NCBI GenBank assembly: GCA_030407315.1
Contig: JALQPE010001852.1
Coordinates: 1 to 35,191, forward strand
Direction of reading: 5' to 3'
Length of the DNA stretch: 35,191 nt
Source: Asparagopsis taxiformis
Taxonomy: Eukaryota; Rhodophyta; Florideophyceae; Bonnemaisoniales; Bonnemaisoniaceae
Part shown: piece after piece, positions 29,521 to 35,191 of the stretch
Numbering within the stretch: position 1 is the stretch's first letter
How the letters are laid out: every line of letters starts with the position of its first letter
Made by a program: the position numbers and the translations under genes
Notes under the pieces: model-generated
Told to the model about the DNA's origin: nothing
Seen by the model: the letters and a program-made list of their open reading frames with translations, nothing else
The model's database searches: none

Positions 29521-30352
29521 TGTTTAAGTGCTGGTTGTGAGCGTGGAAAGGAGATTATGCAGCACGTTTTGGCGCATTTTGCAGTACGAATGGCTAGTTT
29601 TACGGGTAGTACAAAGAGGGGAAGTTGATTGGAAAGTTGGCGGCTGAAAGTTTTGAAATGCATTTTAGAACTTGGCGGTCATGCACCGTTCATTGTGTTT
29701 GACGATTGTGATGTAGAGGCGACGGTGGACGGGCTGATGAAGTGTAAATTTCGGGTTAGCGGTCAGACTTGTATCGAAGCTAGCTGAGTGTTTGCACAGC
29801 GCGGCGACAGGTATGAAAAGTTTTGTTTCGATGCTATTGCAACGCATGGGTGGGCCGGTTATGGGCAATGGTCTGGATGACGGGTGACGCTCGGACCGTT
29901 AATATCTAGCGCGGCGGTGGATCGGGTGGCAAGACATGTGGAACAGGCAGTTGCTGCGGGCGCGATCCTGGCGCTTGGCGGGAGTAATGTAGACAAATTG
30001 CGCAATGGTGAGAGTGCGGCATCGGCTGATTGTTTCTATTCGGCGATGCTGTTATTGGGTGTTACAGACGATATGGACGTGGCTAAGGTGGAGACATTTG
30101 GACCTGTGGTGGCGATATTGGCGTTCGAAGAGGAGGTGGTGGTGCGAGGGGCGAATGAGGGCGCCGAAACGGGACTGGCAGCGTATGCGTACTCTACGGA
30201 CGTCGGACGCGTGATGAGAATGGGCAGAGTGTTGCAGTTTGGAACGGTTGCGGTGAATGACGTTGCGGCCTCGAATGCTGCGACGGCGTTTGGTTGCATG
30301 AAGAAAGGCGATGTGTGGGCCGATGAGGGAGTCGGCGGTGGCAAGATACAAT
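29521..30352 (+). pseudogene. Succinate-semialdehyde dehydrogenase-like (ALDH) pseudogene
   Basis: The C-terminal half of an NAD(P)-aldehyde dehydrogenase in several frames: MASFTGSTKRGS then stop (about 29590-29625), [20 protein letters not shown] (about 29669-29728), SGQTCIEA with the catalytic Cys (about 29758-29781), VFAQRGDRYEKF in another frame with a TGA, then the long frame TLGPLISSAAVDRVARHVEQ ... VAKVETFGPVVAILAF ... TGLAAYAYSTDVGRVMRM ending at 30352. ELGG, the Cys, ETFGPV and GLAAY..S are the diagnostic ALDH motifs, and TLGPLI with VAKVETFGPV favours the SSADH (GabD) subfamily, which oxidises succinate semialdehyde in the GABA shunt. Multiple stops and shifts and a missing N-terminal half make it non-functional. 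Confidence 0.8.
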
Positions 30353-30353
30353 G

Positions 30354-31600
30354 ATTGGTTGTAATCAGGTGGTATGCAATTTCCGCGAGAACGACTGTCT
30401 GCATCGGGAACTTAATTTTTTGGTAATATGAGGAGGTACTAAGGGAAATGCGCCGTTGGTGAATGGCCCAGGGGGGCAGCGCAAAGAAGACTTGTGGCAC
30501 ATAATAATATGCGCAAATGCCGCTCACTAACGCTAATTGGCTGCATTCAAAAACCTAACCATTCATTCCACTCCACATAGAAACGTTTTACACGGTGCGA
30601 TCCATTTTCCAAGCAGGTAACTTATAGCTGTTGTAATGTAATGGTTTCCGGGTTAGCTTGAGTGGTCGTTCTGGCAGTGATTTTCAGTAATGGATCGTTT
30701 CTGAGCATATTCCCACCACTTCATATACCCGCACCGTCTCCAGCAAAGCATCATGTCATGACCCGACCATTATTAGCATTCCGCACTTTCGGAATCACTT
30801 GTTTCAGGTGAGTCGCGCTGCTGACTCTCCAATGTCTTGAAAAAATTGACACAAAGGAAAACGATGAAGAGACTTGCCATGTAATCATCATCCCTGGGCA
30901 TTTCATGACACAACTGTGGACGAACCTAGGGAGTTCTTGAGAAAAATTCGGAAGAGCTGGCGTCTTCCTGACTCATGAAGAAGTGGTGACCGCTTCAGAA
31001 ACTGTTTGTGGGTGGAGACCACCTCTCCACAGGAAATTCCGCAGCTGCAAGTGACTTGGTAGGTTAGGTTTGAGGCGATATGATGTTCTCCAACATCTGG
31101 CAAAATTTTGATACATTAGCTTATCGATGGAGGCATATAGGACGAGGAGAGCTTTCAATAACGAACAGGTATGTTAGACCACTTACAGATACCCAACTCA
31201 CGCTATCTGATGTACCACTGAACAGTTGAAACCGCCCTCAAAGTATAGAAATAAAATATCCTGTCCGTTTTGCTATGAAGCCCAAGCCAATTGAGTTCTC
31301 TCCTATCTGCTGTGTAGCAGCTTTGTAAGAACATCTACAAGTTTCTTCGTAGCCAGTGTTTCATTAGCCCATTTTTGGGCGCTTTTCATATCCATGTCCT
31401 GAACAATACGACACATTTCTGACACCATGTTGGAACGTTGAGTTAACCATACGTTCCTTCTCAACAACAACTTCCTTCTGGGGATAAACCATGGTGGGTC
31501 CGCCATTCGCATCTTTTCCAGCTGGCCTTTCGTTTACATACTCGGTGTCTGTCCAACGCGTTTCCGTTTACCGCAGCCCTGCGAATACAATGTCTGATCA
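30354..31600. other. No recognised gene
   Basis: Only short frames on both strands. A minus frame 31303-31512 (69 residues, KSAQKWANETLATKKLVDVL) and a plus stretch near 30838-30920 (ENDEETCHVIIIPGHFMTQL) look protein-like but match nothing I can name. They may be remnants of another decayed gene. Confidence 0.4.
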
Positions 31601-32676
31601 GAGGGTAAGATATATTCCGGGATGCCTGTCTACCAGCCCGTCACTGCCACCAACACGCCCTGCGTCCCGAACCCAGAGCTTCTCACCCAGCTTCTCATCC
31701 AGTTGCCGGTACGCACGCGTCGTTTCGACTTCTCAAAGGACTCCACCGGTGACTTTGGCCGATTCTCCTCCCGAAAATACTAGCTGCTCGTCGCCACAGG
31801 CGCCGAACTCATTATGGGCGAATTCGGCCTGTGCACGCCCTCACGTCGCTACATGACCGTCACGTCGTGCCTTGCGGAAGCGGAGGGCGCGCAGGTTCCT
31901 GGAAGGCCGGTGGCGGTGGATGACCCGCCGGGAGCTGCCAATATGCCCTCTCTTGCGCGCGTCACGCTGCACCTCGCTGAAGTGGAAACGGGGCCTTTGG
32001 TGGACTATTTCGTTCTCGCAGATGATTATATCCAGCTTGCGGGCCATTCGGGCGTTCACATGCGCACTGATGTCATGTGTGTGCTGTCGATTCGGCAGCA
32101 CGTGCTTCATGTGCTCAAGGTGCATGAGGCGGTGGGTAGAATTGTGCTGCAGGCGAGGTTTGGTGATGTTTGTAGACTAGACGATGAGTTTGAAGTGGAG
32201 AGAGCTAGGGATAGAGCTGGTTTTCCGCCAGAGGGTCAGCTGCAACCTGAGCGTGCGCTTCAGAAGGGTCAGGGGAACCATGATGGTAAGTTATCGGGGG
32301 GTTTTATACGGGGCTTATGTAAAAGTTGCTGGTGTAAATATATCGACGGTATAAAGCTGAAGGGAATGCGGAACGGTTTTATCGCGTTGTCAGAAGGTAC
32401 AGCATGCTAGTGGTGCTGAAAGCACACCTGTTAGATGAGGGGCATAATTTTATCAAGCTTGGAACGTATGAACGCTAAGGCTAGCCGTTGGATGCTGGTT
32501 GAACACTTGCTTCTATGTTGGATATGATATGGTGAACAGACGTATTGTTCGACTGTTTGAAAATAGCTCAAATGAACTACAGGAGTTGTATGAAAGATAT
32601 AGGGATGTATTCGTGGGGGATAGGGTGGTGCTTGCGAGTCGGCTGGTGTTTCGAGTGGCACTTGATTAGGACGGGT

Positions 32677-32722
32677 GGAGACATGTCTCCACTGAGATCG
32701 ATACGGATGCATCCGTATCGAT
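32677..32722. repeat. Two adjacent perfect palindromes inside the DET1-like gene
   Basis: GGAGACATGTCTCC (32677-32690, 14 bp) and a 26-bp perfect palindrome (32697-32722, half-site ATCGATACGGATG) separated by ACTGAG. Together 46 bp. They fall between the conserved DET1 blocks YERYRDVF and LAALPVAAQ, where the reading frame changes by the amount a 46-bp gain would cause. An in-frame TAG at 32667 just upstream remains. Confidence 0.9.
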
Positions 32723-32892
32723 GTCAGGGTGCATCTTCTGTGCGACGCACGCGGTCTGCGCTGGCGGCGCTTCCTGTTGCTGCACAGGCTCGTATTGCAT
32801 CGCTGTATCTTGACCGTGCATTTTCTCCTACTTCATGGACCGAATAGCTGCACTGGACGGAACCAAGATGTACGATTCGCGGGAGCCAATTG

Positions 32893-32936
32893 GCTCATGA
32901 ACTTCACCGAACTTAAGTTCGATGAAGTTCATGAGC
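32893..32936. repeat. 44-bp near-perfect palindrome inside the DET1-like gene
   Basis: Half-site GCTCATGAACTTCA at 32893, inverted copy ending 32936, with an inner CGAACTTAAGTTCG; only one base pair of the 22 mismatches and there is no loop. It lies between the blocks KMYDSREPIG and RFQGTFEVQAG. Confidence 0.95.
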
Positions 32937-33256
32937 GTTTCCAGGGAACGTTTGAGGTTCAAGCTGGCGGCTGGGGTGCCGAGTGGGGAGCGAGCGCGGA
33001 GGGATGCAAGCGGGACAGTGGAGTCGGCGTGGAACCCGAATGCGGCAACAGGTCGGGAGCAAGTGACAGAAGCTGAGGACGTCGAGGCTGGGATTAGACG
33101 GAGAAAGCCTTGTTTCCGTTCCACCCGTGCCTACCATTTGTGGTATCCATGGAATTCTGTTTGAACACACCAACCGTGGTCAATTTTCACCCATGGACAT
33201 CGTATCGCGGCCCATGGCAGCGAGGTGTGCAGTGCAGCTCAACTCACACTTGATAT

Positions 33257-33735
33257 GGGTTGTGAAAGCATTGAGATATTTGAACTGATTTTGCGGCGAG
33301 ATATTTCTTACGACAAACTGCCCTCTACTTAAAATTTATCAAACATCAGCGATTGGTGAATCGTTTCCTACACAACCCACTCACTGGTCGCGACGAGATC
33401 TGCGAAGCTACATACTGAACTCGAACTACTCGCTGTGCCAGACGAGCACATGAACCCAAACATAACCCCGAATCTGCAGCACCTGACCACAACTGCGCTC
33501 TTGGCATCCATTTCTTTCGCTTTTCCTCTCCACAACCGTTTCACTCCACTAACCAACATTCCGTTTCCCCCTTCCACATCCTTCAACCGCTTCCACCGTT
33601 CCATCCACACGTCTTCCCTCGAATCGTACTCCCCTTCTCTCCCGCAAGTCACGCACCATCAGTACTCACACGTCTGTTCAACCCAGTATCCTACACTGCA
33701 TTTCATATCCCTGCCTCGTCAGCACCACTGCCTAT
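33257..33735. other. No recognised gene
   Basis: C-rich plus strand with a 103-residue Ser/His/Pro-rich frame (33435-33746) that has no domain I know. Confidence 0.4.
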
Positions 33736-34524
33736 TTTCCCATTAACCAACCAACCATGTCAACAAATCGCTGAGAAACAATCTCTGTGTACTGCCGGAG
33801 CGGACCTTTGAAATCGACATCAAAAGACATCATAATTTTGTTCTCTTCATAGTCACCAAATTCAAAATGCATGTGCAGCATTGAGAACTCCCGCCAATTC
33901 CGATCCATCGTCTCCTTGAATGTCACTGATAATTTCTTCGAGGAGACTCCACAACCAGATAATTAACGGCGGCTCGTGAAGTGTACCATCAGAGATCTCC
34001 CTTACTGCCCTGTGGTTCCAGGTGTGGATTGGATCTGATGTCATTCTTGAAATCTGGAATTGGGAGGGGAAATGTCCGATTCAACTGAAGTACATCTCCG
34101 AGCTCGTGAGACTTGATGACATCTCGGATGATCCCAGCGCGTAACGAGTGCAGGACTTGCGTCCCATCCAGAAAAACACGCCAGAATCGCGGCAAGCATC
34201 AATGATGGACTGGACGTCCTTGGCGCAATTGAGAGGCTTGTCCACAATGATGTGCTTTCCCGCCTTTGCTCACCGAATAGCTCATCTGTGGTTAGATGGT
34301 CAGAAGCAGGATGTAAACAGCATCAATAGGCTCCTCAAGAAGCTGCCTGTATGTACATTACGCGGGATGATTCTAGCCTTTGCGAAACAAAGAGCTTTTT
34401 CTATATCTCTTTATGCGACGACTTCGCAGACAGAACTAGGAACGGGTTCAAGCCAATTGAGGAATTCTCGCGCAATGGATGCTTCGGAGAGACTGCCAAA
34501 CTTCACGGGAGATTGTGAAGACAT
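33735..34524 (-). pseudogene. Gfo/Idh/MocA-family oxidoreductase, frameshifted
   Basis: The minus-strand ATG at 34524 begins MSSQSPVKFGSLSEASIARE, the usual N terminus of this NAD(P)-dependent sugar or dihydrodiol dehydrogenase family, although the Rossmann glycines are eroded (FGSLSEASIA). Then EVVA and, after a frame change, RDIEKA and FAKA; AKAGKHIIVDKPLN (about 34268-34227) with the characteristic D/E-K-P; DGTQVLHSLRAGIIRDVIKS and LGDVLQLNRTFPLPI followed by FKNDIRSNPHLEPQGSKGDL (about 34170-33990); and MMSFDVDFKGPLRQYTEIVS (about 33835-33776). At least three frame changes and several stops. The EKP lysine is retained. The C terminus beyond 33735 was not found. Substrate cannot be told. 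Confidence 0.75.
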
Positions 34525-35191
34525 TTTGATCGTCACGTACCTTGGTGACGCCGGATGAGAATTTGCCGCAAAGAAAGCTATAATATTTATGAGGGGCGGC
34601 TTGTGATTAGCAGGGCTGAGAATACAATATCAAGACAGAACAATGTTTCCCTGTTGTACCTCCGAGAACAGATTTGAATATGTGAAGCACCTTCGTTGAC
34701 TTAGCTTGGCAGGATCAAAACTAACAGTAGATGCCGACCTCAGGTGCGTTGTCCACGCGATTACTGATGCTAGGAACATGTACTTGGCATTTTACAATTG
34801 ACCATAGCGCCATTTCTGACAATCCGGACTCGTTTTGCGCTGTGCCGTCGATGGCTGATCTCTTTGCACCCACCGTGCAAATCACACAATTCAAGCGTTG
34901 AATTCTCAAGTCTCACATGCTTGAAAGAAACACATGCAATTTATCGCCGGCTACACTGCTGGTCAGTGGCGATCAACAAGTGACTAAACTGAGCATGGAG
35001 AACCTCTGTCGCTTACCATCATTTAAATAAATTGAGCATTACAAGCTTACTATCCTGCCAACTTTTACACCCTCGCATAGACTTTGTTTTAAAGCCGCCA
35101 CATGCGAGCATAGTCTTCTCTATCTATCGAGAATAAAGAATTGAACCACTCACTTGTCACCTGCCTGCATTGCATTCTCTTTTGGTCTGTG
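34525..35191. other. No gene seen
   Basis: AT-rich flanking sequence with short frames only; presumably the promoter side of the oxidoreductase and the next intergenic stretch. Confidence 0.4.

Larger units (their letters stand above)
31610..33256 (+). pseudogene. DET1-like gene, fragmented
   Basis: DET1 is the WD40-like (beta-propeller) subunit of a CUL4-DDB1 ubiquitin ligase module. Matching blocks run in DET1 order: LARVTLHLAEVETGPLVDYF and VMCVLSIRQHVLHVLKVH then GDVCRLDDEF (long frame 31814-32410); LLDEGHNFIKLG (about 32425-32463); FYVGYDMVNRRIVRLFENSS then ELQELYERYRDVF (32511-32612); LAALPVAAQARIASLYLDRA (about 32759-32820); TKMYDSREPIG; TFEVQAG (about 32948); and CFRFHPCLPFVVSMEF ... 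VVNFHPW near the end. The frame changes at least five times. A GTAAGT at 32285 could begin an intron. Two changes coincide with palindromic insertions. It is either a pseudogene or a gene with introns plus recent damage; the upstream start is unclear. Confidence 0.7.

Noticed and set aside
31303..31512. 69-residue minus-strand frame, protein-like
   Set aside because: No family recognised and too short to support by itself; mentioned only as part of the intergenic stretch.
32285..32406. Intron in the DET1-like gene (GTAAGT ... TACAG)
   Set aside because: Splice-like ends are present and the flanking frames could join, but other frame changes in the gene have no such signals, so I did not annotate it as an intron.

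Overview
The window reads as transposon-rich nuclear DNA of a fungus, with a degraded host-gene stretch at the right end. An early-diverging (zoosporic, chytrid-like) fungus is my best guess. The reasons are a Ty3/gypsy chromovirus, two TNP2/KDZ-like DDE transposases, a beta-class DNA amino-methyltransferase of the kind found in lineages that use adenine methylation, and a DET1 relative. No ribosomal or tRNA gene helps place it, so the taxonomy is inference.

Layout. 500-3358 (+) is a frameshifted gene that joins a DNA amino-methyltransferase (DPPY motif before the FAG motif) to a C-terminal SET domain. 3649-3995 holds three near-perfect hairpins. 4219-8814 (+) is transposase copy A, broken by frameshifts and split by a 682-bp solo LTR (6708-7389) flanked by the duplication CCTAC. 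8815-11141 is non-coding and full of inverted repeats: a 31-bp-arm hairpin, a cluster of CTGGTT...AACCAG palindromes and a hairpin with about 50-bp arms. 11316-24197 (+) is transposase copy B. It is split by a complete 10.75-kb chromovirus (12177-22926, on the minus strand) flanked by the duplication TAAAC.

The chromovirus has LTRs of 659 and 661 bp that are almost identical, a candidate primer-binding site, gag, a zinc-knuckle ORF, a 1529-residue pol ending in a chromodomain, a 2.5-kb non-coding spacer with a tandem duplication, and a polypurine tract. The step into pol carries a textbook -1 frameshift signal: heptamer G GGA AAC followed by a 10-bp hairpin.

Copy B runs into a roughly 5-kb palindrome-rich element (about 24178-29180). 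This has GGACGTCC motifs, a G-poor kilobase, and a tandem array whose landmarks are spaced 499, 499, then 911 and 912 bp apart.

From 29.2 kb on come remnants of ordinary genes: an FGGY sugar-kinase C terminus (-), a succinate-semialdehyde dehydrogenase pseudogene (+), a DET1-like gene (+) and a Gfo/Idh/MocA oxidoreductase (-). DET1 is interrupted by perfect or near-perfect palindromes. Removing one 44-bp palindrome puts the conserved reading frame back together, which suggests that short palindromes are mobile in this genome. Nesting gives relative ages: transposases A and B are older than the LTR elements inside them. The intact pol argues that the many frameshifts elsewhere are real decay rather than sequencing error.
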